Origin: Desulforapulum sp034007745
GTDB taxonomy: Bacteria; Desulfobacterota; Desulfobacteria; Desulfobacterales; Desulfobacteraceae
Direction: 5' to 3'
Length of the DNA stretch: 64,000 nucleotides
Assembly: GCA_034007745.1 (NCBI GenBank)
Contig: JAVEQI010000015.1
Coordinates: 1 to 64,000, forward strand
Made by a program: the position numbers and the translations under genes. This document shows, one piece after another, positions 26,014 to 33,518 of the stretch; the first letter of the stretch is position 1, and the number at the start of each line of letters is the position of its first letter. A model generated the notes under the pieces. The model searched no databases, was not told the origin of the DNA, and saw nothing but the letters and a program-made list of their open reading frames with translations.

Positions 26014-26706
26014 GTGGAAACAGAAAGAGAAGTGGCAGCCCATGCCCTGGAAAAACTCTTTTCCCGGATTACGACATCCCATTTAGAACCTCGATTTTCC
26101 CAGGAAGGAATCAAGGCCGCCCTGATTCAGATCATGGACCTTGCCCAGGAGATGGTTAAACACATAAGCGATGCCCAGGAGGAACCAGGAGTGGAGTGCG
26201 CTAAAGGCTGTAGCTATTGCTGCTATACCCAGGTCAAGCTCACCCCTGCCGAGGCTCTTTTTACCTTTTCCTGGATAGGCCAGAAGTTTTCAAGCCAGGA
26301 GAAACTCCTGTTGTGGAGGCGAATCGACAACAACCGGCGCTTGACCGAAGGACAGTCCCTTTCAACAAGAGTCAAAATAAAAAAAAGTTCCCCCTGCATT
26401 TTCCTCATAAACAATGGCTGCGCCATCTATCCGGTGCGACCCTTTATCTGCCGATCATGGTCATCCTACAGCCGCCAGAGGTGCATGGATGCATTTAACA
26501 CGGGGGACCACACGGCTGAAATCGAAACCTCGACCTCGAGCAACTTTGTCTTTTCCCTTGCCAGGCAGAGCATTCAAACGGCATGCCATAACCACGGGCT
26601 CGAATCCCAGCCCCTGGAACTGCCAAGGGCCATGGACTGCTGTCACACCAACACTGCCCCCTTTACCCATTGGCTTGGGGGAAAGCATCTGTTTGAAGGG
26701 ATCTAA
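26014..26706 (+). CDS. YkgJ-type cysteine-cluster protein
   Basis: A 230-residue protein of the YkgJ / zinc- or iron-chelating CxxxCxxCC family. The signature ECAKGCSYCCYTQVKLTPAE (about residues 66-85) is followed by the second cysteine set SPCIFLINNGCAIYPVRPFI then CRSW (about 128-152). No signal or membrane segment is present. The biochemical role is unknown; the cysteines probably bind a metal or an Fe-S cluster. It starts with GTG at 26014, fixed by an AGGAGG site 7 nt upstream. The stop TAA is the first base triplet of a CACGAAA-type repeat. Divergent from copZ-copA. Confidence 0.82.
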   Translation: METEREVAAHALEKLFSRITTSHLEPRFSQEGIKAALIQIMDLAQEMVKHISDAQEEPGVECAKGCSYCCYTQVKLTPAEALFTFSWIGQKFSSQEKLLLWRRIDNNRRLTEGQSLSTRVKIKKSSPCIFLINNGCAIYPVRPFICRSWSSYSRQRCMDAFNTGDHTAEIETSTSSNFVFSLARQSIQTACHNHGLESQPLELPRAMDCCHTNTAPFTHWLGGKHLFEGI

Positions 26707-26803
26707 CCACGAAAGGCACGAAAAAAACTATTCTTTAGTGTCATTCCGCCCAGTACCCAACACCCACAACCCAGCGCCCAGTAGCTTCTTTTTCATATAA
26801 AAT
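26704..26803 (+). repeat. CACGAAA repeat, ACCCAGT heptamers and CTTCTTTTTCATAT tail
   Basis: From the stop TAA of the YkgJ gene runs TAACCACGAAAGGCACGAAA (26704-26723), a form that, from memory, is a common dispersed bacterial repeat. Six heptamers follow: GCCCAGT, ACCCAAC, ACCCACA, ACCCAGC, GCCCAGT, AGCTTCT (26748-26789). The closing cttctttttcatata is shared with 55228-55243 before glnB. Confidence 0.65.
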
Positions 26804-26893
26804 GTAAAACAGGCAATGAAGGATACCTGTTCCAATATCTTGAACATTTTGACTTTTGGCTTGAATTTGGGTATGTTCGGGTCTGAAATTAAA

Positions 26894-26911
26894 GACACCT
26901 GACACCTGAAA
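26894..26911 (+). repeat. GACACCT tandem heptamer
   Basis: GACACCT is repeated exactly twice and followed by GAAACAC, 26 nt before tyrA. A single GACACCTGAA also occurs at 7347. It is another 7-bp-period family in this genome. Confidence 0.45.
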
Positions 26912-26936
26912 CACTATGATATGGTAAAAAAAAGAC

Positions 26937-28070
26937 ATGACCAGAGAGTTTGACAACAAAATAAAGACATTCAGGGACAGTATTGACCGGATCGACCGCC
27001 AGATCCTGGAACTGATATCCCAGAGGCTGGATCAGGTGGAAAAGGTGGTTGCCCTTAAAAAGACCCACAACATCCCCGTATACCACCCGGCAAGGGAAGA
27101 GGATCTGATCTCAAAGCTGCGCAGCCAGGCGTCAGGAACAGGTGTGGATCCTGAATTTATCGAAGAGATGTACCGGGTCATCCTGAGAAATTCCAGGCTC
27201 AGGCAGACCGGACAGATGAAGCAAAAGGGTATCAGGCCCGGTGCCAGGGTGCTCATGGTTGGAGGCGGCGGGCAGATGGGGCAGTTCTTCTCCGCCATGT
27301 TTTGTTCTTCGGGCTATGAGGTCACTATCCTCGGTGAAAACGACTGGGAAAATGCTGAGGAGTTGTGCAAAGGCACAGACCTGGTGCTGATCTGCGTTCC
27401 CATCAATGTAACCCTTGAAACCATTCAACGGATTGCCCCGTTTGTCCCGCCAACCGCCATCCTTGCCGACATAACAAGCATCAAGCAGGGGCCGGTGAAT
27501 GAAATGCTCGAACAGTTCAAAGGTCCTGTAATGGGCCTGCACCCCCTGTTCGGTCCCTCCTGTTCAACCCTTGACAAGCAGCTCATTGCCGTTGTGCCTG
27601 GAAGGAATAACAATGCCTGCCAGTGGCTCCTGGACCAGCTGACCCTTTGGGGTGCCATAGTGGTCGGATCCACGGCCCGGGAGCACGATGAAATCATGGA
27701 TATTGTCCAGGCCCTTCGCCATTTTGCCACCTTCTGCTTTGGTCAGTTCCTGTGCGAACGAAATATCAAACTTGAAAGAAGCCTGGAATTTTCAAGTCCG
27801 ATTTACCGCCTGGAAATAGGCATGGTGGGCAGGCTTTTTGCCCAGAGCGGCAATCTTTACTCTGAAATAATATTTGCCACCCCGGATAGAAGACGCCTCT
27901 TAAAGGAGTATGTGGCTTCAATAAACGACCAGATTGCCCTGGTCGACAACAACGACAAGACTCTTTTTGAACAACGATTTGCTGAAATTGCCCATTGGTT
28001 CGGCCCGTTCAGTGAACAGGCCATGGGTGAGAGCGATTTCATCATCGACAAGCTCATCGAGAGGTTCTAA
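26937..28070 (+). CDS. tyrA: Bifunctional chorismate mutase / prephenate dehydrogenase (T-protein)
   Basis: A 377-residue two-domain enzyme of tyrosine synthesis. Residues 1 to about 90 are an AroQ-type chorismate mutase (three helices; IDRIDRQILELISQRLDQVE, PVYHPAREEDLISKL). From about 100 on is the prephenate dehydrogenase: the NAD site is VLMVGGGGQMGQFFSAMF, and the active-site His is in GLHPLFGPS. The order and length match E. coli TyrA. It converts chorismate through prephenate to 4-hydroxyphenylpyruvate in the cytoplasm. The ATG lacks a strong ribosome site. The next gene starts about 18 nt after the stop. Confidence 0.92.
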   Translation: MTREFDNKIKTFRDSIDRIDRQILELISQRLDQVEKVVALKKTHNIPVYHPAREEDLISKLRSQASGTGVDPEFIEEMYRVILRNSRLRQTGQMKQKGIRPGARVLMVGGGGQMGQFFSAMFCSSGYEVTILGENDWENAEELCKGTDLVLICVPINVTLETIQRIAPFVPPTAILADITSIKQGPVNEMLEQFKGPVMGLHPLFGPSCSTLDKQLIAVVPGRNNNACQWLLDQLTLWGAIVVGSTAREHDEIMDIVQALRHFATFCFGQFLCERNIKLERSLEFSSPIYRLEIGMVGRLFAQSGNLYSEIIFATPDRRRLLKEYVASINDQIALVDNNDKTLFEQRFAEIAHWFGPFSEQAMGESDFIIDKLIERF

Positions 28071-28088
28071 GGCTCCGGAGGTTTTACC

Positions 28089-28778
28089 ATTAACGAACTA
28101 ATGTGGCTTGCCATGCTTGCCGTCAATTTCAGCTTCATCATCATCATCTTTCGCCTGTTTGGAAAGACAGGTCTCTACGCCTGGATACCCATTGCCGCCA
28201 TTGTGGCCAACATCCAGGTGATCAAACTCGTCGAAATCATGGGCATCACGGCGACCCTTGGCAACATTGTCTATGCATCTTCGTTCCTGGTGACCGACAT
28301 ACTGTCCGAACTCTACGGGAAAAAAGAGGCAAAAAAGGCCGTCTATCTGGGGCTTTTTTCCCTGGTGGCCATGACGATCCTCATGAACATGGCCCTGGTT
28401 TTTACCCCGGCGCCCGACGATTTTTCCCAGGAAAGCCTTAAAAACATCTTCTCGTTCATGCCAAGGATTGCAGGAGCCAGCCTTGTTGCCTACTTCATCT
28501 CCCAGTCCCATGACGTATGGGCCTTTGAATTCTGGAAAAATCGATCCCCGTCGGGCCGTCACCTGTGGTTGAGAAACAACGCCAGCACCATGGTAAGCCA
28601 GTTCATCGATTCAAGCCTGTTCACCCTTCTGGCCTTCTGGGGAGTTTTTCCAACAGCAGCCCTGTTTGAAATATTCTGGACAACCTACCTCTTGAAATGG
28701 GTGGTGGGGGTTGCGGACACGCCCTTTCTCTATATTGCAAAGGAATGGCATATGGGACAAAAAATCAAAGAGATATAG
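28089..28778 (+). CDS. yhhQ: Queuosine-precursor transporter, YhhQ/DUF165 family (possible ATT start)
   Basis: A membrane protein of about 225-229 residues with six to seven hydrophobic segments. The family core is visible: TLGNIVYASSFLVTDILSEL with YGKKEAKKAV, and NNASTMVSQFIDSSLFTLLA near the C-terminus. YhhQ proteins import queuosine precursors for tRNA modification. Start: the only good ribosome site, GGAGG at 28077-28081, lies 7 nt before an in-frame ATT (28089) but 19 nt before the first ATG (28101). The residues NEL coded between them match the usual MNEL N-terminus of the family as I remember it. AUU initiation is therefore proposed; ATG 28101 is the conservative alternative. It follows tyrA in the same direction. 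Confidence 0.8.
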   Translation: MNELMWLAMLAVNFSFIIIIFRLFGKTGLYAWIPIAAIVANIQVIKLVEIMGITATLGNIVYASSFLVTDILSELYGKKEAKKAVYLGLFSLVAMTILMNMALVFTPAPDDFSQESLKNIFSFMPRIAGASLVAYFISQSHDVWAFEFWKNRSPSGRHLWLRNNASTMVSQFIDSSLFTLLAFWGVFPTAALFEIFWTTYLLKWVVGVADTPFLYIAKEWHMGQKIKEI

Positions 28779-28901
28779 ACTCCCAGAAGAATCTGAGGCT
28801 TGATAGTGAAGATCCCTATCATAAATAAAAAAAACGACGACCAGGTTTATAAGGCATTAAAAAGGCTTTAAGGTTAACTACCAAAAGGAAAGGGGGCTGA
28901 T

Positions 28902-29849
28902 CTAACGGCTCAACCTCGTGCTCAAATAACCGTCGATCATGAGATGAACGATGTGGTGGATGACACACACAAGCAATGCCCCACCGAACTGGCTGAAATA
29001 GGTCACCTGGAGCATGACTGAAAGGGCCAGGGTTTTCTGGCAGCCCATGAACACAACGCTTTCATAGCGCCCCTTTTCCAGCTTACCAAGCTTCACCAGA
29101 ACAAATGAGGCACCCAGCATCATGGTGTGGAACACGGTTACAAGCAGAACAATCGCCCAGAACGAAATCCCATGGCCCAGAATCGCCTCTTTTGCACCGC
29201 CAAGGGAGATGAAAACAATGCCGAGGATCATCCATTGATTGACCAGCTGAAATCTGCCCATATTCCTTTTGGCAAAAATCTTTGCCTTGAGAGTCATTCC
29301 AATGGCCAATGGCAGGAGTACGAGCAGAATAAGCTTGAGACATATAGCCACCTGGTCAATGGCAAGGCTCTTTTCCTGACCCAGCAGCGGCAATAAAAGG
29401 GAAAGGATAAAGGGGATGGAAAGGATAGACACAAAATTTGAAATGATGGTCACGAACAGGGCATGGGCCATGTTGCCGCCGGCCACCCCGGTCATCACAA
29501 TGCCCGAAGAAAGGGTGGTTGGCATCACGGCCACGATAAAAAGCCCCAGGGCCACACCCGTTTCAAGGGGCAGCACCAGAAGGGCCAGGGCCATAAGGGG
29601 CGCAGCCACAAAGATCAAAACAAGGGCCAGAATGGTTGCTCGAACATCCCTGATACCGGCCCGTATCTGATGACCTTCGATCACCAGACCTGAGAAGACA
29701 AAGATCAGAAAAATCATCACCTCTGGCCCATGATTATCCTTCAGGGCAGTTCCAAGCCCGGCAAGTAAGTTTGAACGGTCAAGGATCACCGCAACAAAGA
29801 GAAGAACAAGGCAGATTAAAAACCATTGGCGCTTTATTATATTTGTCAT
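28902..29849 (-). CDS. Bile acid:sodium symporter-like (SBF/YfeH-type) transporter
   Basis: A 315-residue protein with about nine to ten membrane segments. It resembles the SBF-like/YfeH branch of the bile acid:Na+ symporter superfamily: VMIFLIFVFSGLVIEGHQIR, VAVMPTTLSSGIVMTGVAGG (paired crossing motif) and VVFMGCQKTLALSVMLQ. The substrate is unknown; arsenite or organic anions are possibilities within the superfamily. No ribosome site precedes the ATG. Instead, the end of a composite hairpin repeat (gaaacagct...ttataa) finishes about ten bases upstream. It follows nqrF in the same direction but is probably functionally separate. Confidence 0.82.
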   Translation of the reverse strand: MTNIIKRQWFLICLVLLFVAVILDRSNLLAGLGTALKDNHGPEVMIFLIFVFSGLVIEGHQIRAGIRDVRATILALVLIFVAAPLMALALLVLPLETGVALGLFIVAVMPTTLSSGIVMTGVAGGNMAHALFVTIISNFVSILSIPFILSLLLPLLGQEKSLAIDQVAICLKLILLVLLPLAIGMTLKAKIFAKRNMGRFQLVNQWMILGIVFISLGGAKEAILGHGISFWAIVLLVTVFHTMMLGASFVLVKLGKLEKGRYESVVFMGCQKTLALSVMLQVTYFSQFGGALLVCVIHHIVHLMIDGYLSTRLSR

Positions 29850-29854
29850 AGCTT

Positions 29855-29979
29855 TTATAAGAAACAGCTCTTAGCTAACAGCTAAAAGCTAACCGCTAAC
29901 AGCTATCGTGTTTCATTGTTCGTTGTGTCCCTGGGGACGTGTCGGTTATAAGAAACAGCTATTAGCTAACAGCTAAATG
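29855..29979 (-). repeat. Composite heptamer/hairpin element, one and a half copies
   Basis: On the minus strand between nqrF and the SBF gene: a partial copy (29952-29979, heptamers ending gctgtttcttata), then gtccccagggacacaacgaa and atgaaacacgatagc, six heptamers (29861-29902, TGTTAGC-type) and gctgtttcttataa. The same order occurs between cysE and cysK (47345-47450) and between glnD and glnB (55061-55146). It is non-coding. Confidence 0.7.
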
Positions 29980-30014
29980 CTTTCCTTGAAATCCTTGAAG
30001 GGCCAGATACCAGG

Positions 30015-31226
30015 TTAAAACTTGTCGTAAAAGATCATATCGTCCTCCACCCCAAAGTCGTAGAGGGCAATGATGATGGCGTCGATCATGGGTGGTGGAC
30101 CGCACAGGTAGTATTCAATTTCATCGGGGTCTTCATGAAGGGCGAGATAGTCATTACACAGAAAATTATGGATAAAGCCGGTGGGGCCGGTCCAGTTGTC
30201 TTCGGGGTCCGGGCTTGAAAGAGCTATGTGGTACTCAAAGTTTTCATGGCGCTCTGCAAGGTCTTCAAAGGTCTCGTGGTAGAACATCTCTTTTTTGGAC
30301 CTTGCCCCGTACCAGAAGGTGATCTTCCTCTTGGTATGGATGCCTTCCAGCTGGTGGAGGATATGGCTCCTGAGGGGTGCCATGCCGGCGCCTCCGCCGA
30401 TGAAGCACATTTCATTTTCGGTCTCTTTTGCCATGAAGTCACCATAGGGACCGCTCACCTGAACCTCGTCTCCGGGCTTCAGACTGAACACATAGGATGA
30501 TCCAAATCCCGGGGGAATGCCCTGGGTGCCCGGCGGCGGGGTGGCGATCCTGACGTTGAGCATTATGGTCTTGTTGTCATGGGGAGGATTGGCAAGGGAA
30601 TAGGCCCGGAACCCCGGTTTTATGCCCCTGGCCCTGAGTTCCAGGAGATTGTACTTTTTCCATTCGCTCACAAATCTGCTTTCAATCTGAAACTCTTTAA
30701 AGGCCAGGTCATACTCGGGCACGTCGATCTGGAAATAGGCTCCGGCCTCGAAATCGATGGGGGTTTCAGGCTTGAGCACCAGCTCTTTGATAAATGTTGC
30801 CACGTTATGGTTGGACACCACCTCTGCATTGACCTTTTTAATGCCGAAGATGGATTCAGGCAGACGGATCTCAATATCATTCTTGACCTTGAGCTGGCAT
30901 GTGAGACGTTTGCCTTCGAGCTTTTCCTTGCGGCTCAGATGGCCAAGCTCGGTGGGCAGAATAGCTCCTCCCCCCTTTACCACCTCGCACTTGCACATGC
31001 CGCAGGAGCCGGAACCGCCGCAGGCCGACGGCAAAAAGATATCCTGGCTGGAAAGGGCGGACAGCAGCGTGGGCGTGCCCGTCACATGGATGGAATTTTC
31101 CCTGTCATTGTTGATCACGATCGCATGCTCACCCGTGGTGGTCACCTTGGCTTCCACAAAGAGCAGCACCATCACAAGGGCAAGGATGACACCCGTGAAG
31201 ACCAGTATGCTGATGAGGTAGATCAA
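30015..31226 (-). CDS. nqrF: Na+-translocating NADH:quinone reductase subunit F
   Basis: A 403-residue subunit that takes electrons from NADH. One N-terminal membrane helix (IYLISILVFTGVILALVMVL) is followed by a [2Fe-2S] ferredoxin domain with CGGSGSCGMCKC and a later LTCQ (C-x5-C-x2-C-xn-C). Then come an FAD barrel (RAYSLANPP, an RxYS motif) and an NADH domain (MCFIGGGAGMAPLRSHI, YYLCGPPPMIDAI). It has the complete domain set of known NqrF. It is the last gene of nqrABCDEF, 21 nt after nqrE. The start is TTG at 31226: an AAGGAGG site lies 6 nt upstream and no nearby ATG is in frame. Confidence 0.94.
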   Translation of the reverse strand: MIYLISILVFTGVILALVMVLLFVEAKVTTTGEHAIVINNDRENSIHVTGTPTLLSALSSQDIFLPSACGGSGSCGMCKCEVVKGGGAILPTELGHLSRKEKLEGKRLTCQLKVKNDIEIRLPESIFGIKKVNAEVVSNHNVATFIKELVLKPETPIDFEAGAYFQIDVPEYDLAFKEFQIESRFVSEWKKYNLLELRARGIKPGFRAYSLANPPHDNKTIMLNVRIATPPPGTQGIPPGFGSSYVFSLKPGDEVQVSGPYGDFMAKETENEMCFIGGGAGMAPLRSHILHQLEGIHTKRKITFWYGARSKKEMFYHETFEDLAERHENFEYHIALSSPDPEDNWTGPTGFIHNFLCNDYLALHEDPDEIEYYLCGPPPMIDAIIIALYDFGVEDDMIFYDKF

Positions 31227-31247
31227 TTGTCGCCTCCTTGGCTTTAC

Positions 31248-31856
31248 TTACAGGGTGATACCTGAAAACATCATAAAGGTCATGGCCATGAGCCCTGCAA
31301 CTATCATGGTGATACCGAACCCCTGGAGCCCGTCTGGAACATCTGAATACCGGATCTTCTTTCTGATCGCAGCCATGGATACAATGGCAAGCATCCAGCC
31401 CGTTCCTGAACCCGCCCCAAACACGGTGGATTCCACCAGGGTGTAGTTACGTTCCACCATAAAGAGGGAGACACCCAGGATGGCGCAGTTCACGGCGATC
31501 AGGGGCAGAAACACACCAAGGGCCGCATAAAGTGGCGGCGAATATTTATCAATGACCATTTCGATGGCCTGAACTATGGCTGCAATGACTGCAATAAAGG
31601 TGATGTACTTTAAAAAACTCAAATCCACATTGGGCAGTCCCGCCCAGGACAGTGCCCCGGGGGCAAGGAGCCCATGAAAAACCAGCCAGTTTACTGGGCT
31701 TGTGACGGTGAGGACAAAGATAACTGCAAAGCCCAGACCCGTTGCAGTTTCAATGTTTTTGGACACGGCAATGAACGAACACATCCCCAGGAAGTAGGCC
31801 AGAAGGATGTTTCCGATAAAAACCGAGTTAATAAAAAGACTGAACAAATCACCCAT
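31248..31856 (-). CDS. nqrE: Na+-translocating NADH:quinone reductase subunit E
   Basis: A 202-residue inner-membrane subunit with six hydrophobic helices. NILLAYFLGMCSFIAVSKN and GAGSGTGWMLAIVSMAAIRK are characteristic of NqrE/RnfA. Conserved cysteines in MCSF and NCAIL fall in the two inverted half-repeats. In the characterised enzyme, NqrD and NqrE hold an Fe-S cluster between them in the membrane. A good GGAG site precedes ATG 31856. Confidence 0.94.
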   Translation of the reverse strand: MGDLFSLFINSVFIGNILLAYFLGMCSFIAVSKNIETATGLGFAVIFVLTVTSPVNWLVFHGLLAPGALSWAGLPNVDLSFLKYITFIAVIAAIVQAIEMVIDKYSPPLYAALGVFLPLIAVNCAILGVSLFMVERNYTLVESTVFGAGSGTGWMLAIVSMAAIRKKIRYSDVPDGLQGFGITMIVAGLMAMTFMMFSGITL

Positions 31857-31927
31857 TATCTACTCCTTACCCTGTGCTGTATCTGGTTGCGAGACCTGGC
31901 TTAAAGCCCCCGTTGCAATATCTGGTT

Positions 31928-32563
31928 TCATGATTTGTTTCCATGGGAGACACCGGGCAGGCTGTTTTTAACCCATACCAGGAGCCCTATAACAAAAAAA
32001 GCGCCCGGGGCCAGCACCATCAGCCCCATGTTCTGATATCCGGCAGCGATCATGAATTCCGGGATCACGGAAAATCCGAAAATATTACCCGAACCCAGAA
32101 GTTCCCGGACAAAAGCCACGAACACAAGAATAAGCCCGTATCCCAGGCCGTTGGCAATTCCGTCCACAAACGAGTCCAGGGGTTTATTGGCAAGGGCAAA
32201 GGTCTCGGCCCTTCCAAGCACAATGCAGTTGGTGATGATAAGCCCGACAAATATGGAGAGCTGCTTTGAAATGTCGTAGAAAAAGGCCTTGAGCACCTCG
32301 TCCGTGATAATAACAAGCGAGGCTATCACGGCCAGTTCCACAATGATCCTTATGTTTGAAGGAATCTGTTTACGCAGGGAAGAGATGATAAGGCCGGAAA
32401 AGGCCGTGACAACGGTGAGGGCAACGGCCATCACAAGTGCCGTTGACATCTTGACCGTTACGGCAAGGGCCGAACAGATGCCCAGGACCTGGAAGGCCAC
32501 GGGATTTTCCGTCCACACGCCCCGGATCAGTATGTCCAGGCGTTTTGATTTTTCTTGTGCCAT
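31928..32563 (-). CDS. nqrD: Na+-translocating NADH:quinone reductase subunit D
   Basis: A 211-residue membrane subunit homologous to RnfE and to NqrE. Supporting segments are NPVAFQVLGICSALAVTVKM, IVELAVIASLVIITDEVLKA and GLIITNCIVLGRAETFALAN. The Cys of GICSAL and of TNCIVLGRAE are the conserved cluster ligands. It lies between nqrC and nqrE. AAAGGA lies 5 nt before ATG 32563. The 100 nt between nqrC and nqrD contain repeat sequence. Confidence 0.94.
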   Translation of the reverse strand: MAQEKSKRLDILIRGVWTENPVAFQVLGICSALAVTVKMSTALVMAVALTVVTAFSGLIISSLRKQIPSNIRIIVELAVIASLVIITDEVLKAFFYDISKQLSIFVGLIITNCIVLGRAETFALANKPLDSFVDGIANGLGYGLILVFVAFVRELLGSGNIFGFSVIPEFMIAAGYQNMGLMVLAPGAFFVIGLLVWVKNSLPGVSHGNKS

Positions 32564-32606
32564 GGAATTCCTTTTATCATTTTAATATTTTATATGAGAC
32601 GCATAT

Positions 32607-32674
32607 TTAGCTGTTAGCTGTTAGCTAAATAGAACACTTTACAATCGTTGTTTCGTTCCTCAACCCAACCTAGG
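32607..32674 (-). repeat. Heptamers and ACCCAACCT repeat inside the nqr operon
   Basis: Reading on the minus strand from the nqrC TAG stop: TAGGTTGGGTTGAGGAACGA followed by AACAA (32648-32672), then a short run of TTAGC-type heptamers (32607-32624, ctgttag units). It resembles 11231-11258 in its first part and the 7437/29861 arrays in its second. It interrupts the operon without blocking nqrD translation signals. Confidence 0.6.
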
Positions 32675-33518
32675 GCCTGCCGGCACCCGGTGCAGATGTC
32701 CGGGGTTCCGAATTTTTTTCGGTCATCTCTTTTTCGGTCTTCTCTTTCCGGGTCATATCCTTGGGAATCAGCCCCCCCTGGCGAAAGGTAACGGAAACCG
32801 CATCGTACTTGACCAGGGTGGATTTGATGCCTTCGGCAAGGTATTGGCCGGTCAGGGTGGCCCCGCTGATGCCGTCGACATAGTTGTCCTTCTTGGATTC
32901 AGGCAGGTTTTCCACCTTGCCCTTGGCAATTCCCACGGAAACAAACTCATTCTGGGAGTTGACGATCTTTTTACCCTTGAAGTTTTTCTGAAACCAGGCG
33001 CTCTCTATCTCCCCGCCAAGTCCCGGGGTCTCTGAATGGCTGTACACGGAAAACCCTGAAACGGTCTGGCCGTCAGCCTTAAATGCAAGGTACCCCTGAA
33101 TTTTTCCCCAGAGTCCCCGGCTGTTAAAAGGAAGGATATAACCCTCTATTTTTTCGTTCTGCCGATAAAGATAGACGTGCATGGCACTTGAAGCCCCTGG
33201 ATCATCGGGATCAAGAATCTTTCCATTGGCATCCACAATGGTATCCTCGATATGGGCGTCGTAGAGGGTGTTGATCACTTCCCCAGGGGGCTTTTTCCCA
33301 GACTCAACCAGGTTGGCTGCCCGCAGGAGATTCACCCTCCGGTCAAGGGCAATATTGGCATTCTGACGATCCTTTAAGCCACTGGCAGATACAGAGATCA
33401 GGAGGCTGCAAACGAAAGAGATCACCAGGGCAAACCGAATCACATTTTTCCGGCTGTTTTTATCCGGTTTGGTTTCCGGTTTGATTCCAGATCTATTTTC
33501 CGGTTTGGTTTCAGACAT
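32670..33518 (-). CDS. nqrC: Na+-translocating NADH:quinone reductase subunit C
   Basis: A 282-residue periplasm-facing flavoprotein subunit. One N-terminal membrane helix (IRFALVISFVCSLLISVSAS) follows a hydrophilic leader of repeated KPE/KPD residues. The FMN-binding domain holds DGISGATLTGQ, in which the Thr of SGAT is the covalent FMN site of this family. HSETPGLGGEIESAWFQKNF is another hallmark. The C-terminus carries a charged tail (MTRKEKTEKEMTEKNSEP) not needed by other NqrC and ending where a repeat begins. ATG 33518 is chosen by AGAGGA 6 nt upstream; it overlaps nqrB by 8 nt. FMN attachment needs an ApbE transferase, which is not in the window. Confidence 0.94.
   Translation of the reverse strand: MSETKPENRSGIKPETKPDKNSRKNVIRFALVISFVCSLLISVSASGLKDRQNANIALDRRVNLLRAANLVESGKKPPGEVINTLYDAHIEDTIVDANGKILDPDDPGASSAMHVYLYRQNEKIEGYILPFNSRGLWGKIQGYLAFKADGQTVSGFSVYSHSETPGLGGEIESAWFQKNFKGKKIVNSQNEFVSVGIAKGKVENLPESKKDNYVDGISGATLTGQYLAEGIKSTLVKYDAVSVTFRQGGLIPKDMTRKEKTEKEMTEKNSEPRTSAPGAGRP

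Noticed and set aside
26741..26959. Minus-strand frame ending GRWVVGVGYWAE
   Set aside because: Translation of ACCCAGT heptamers; non-coding repeat.
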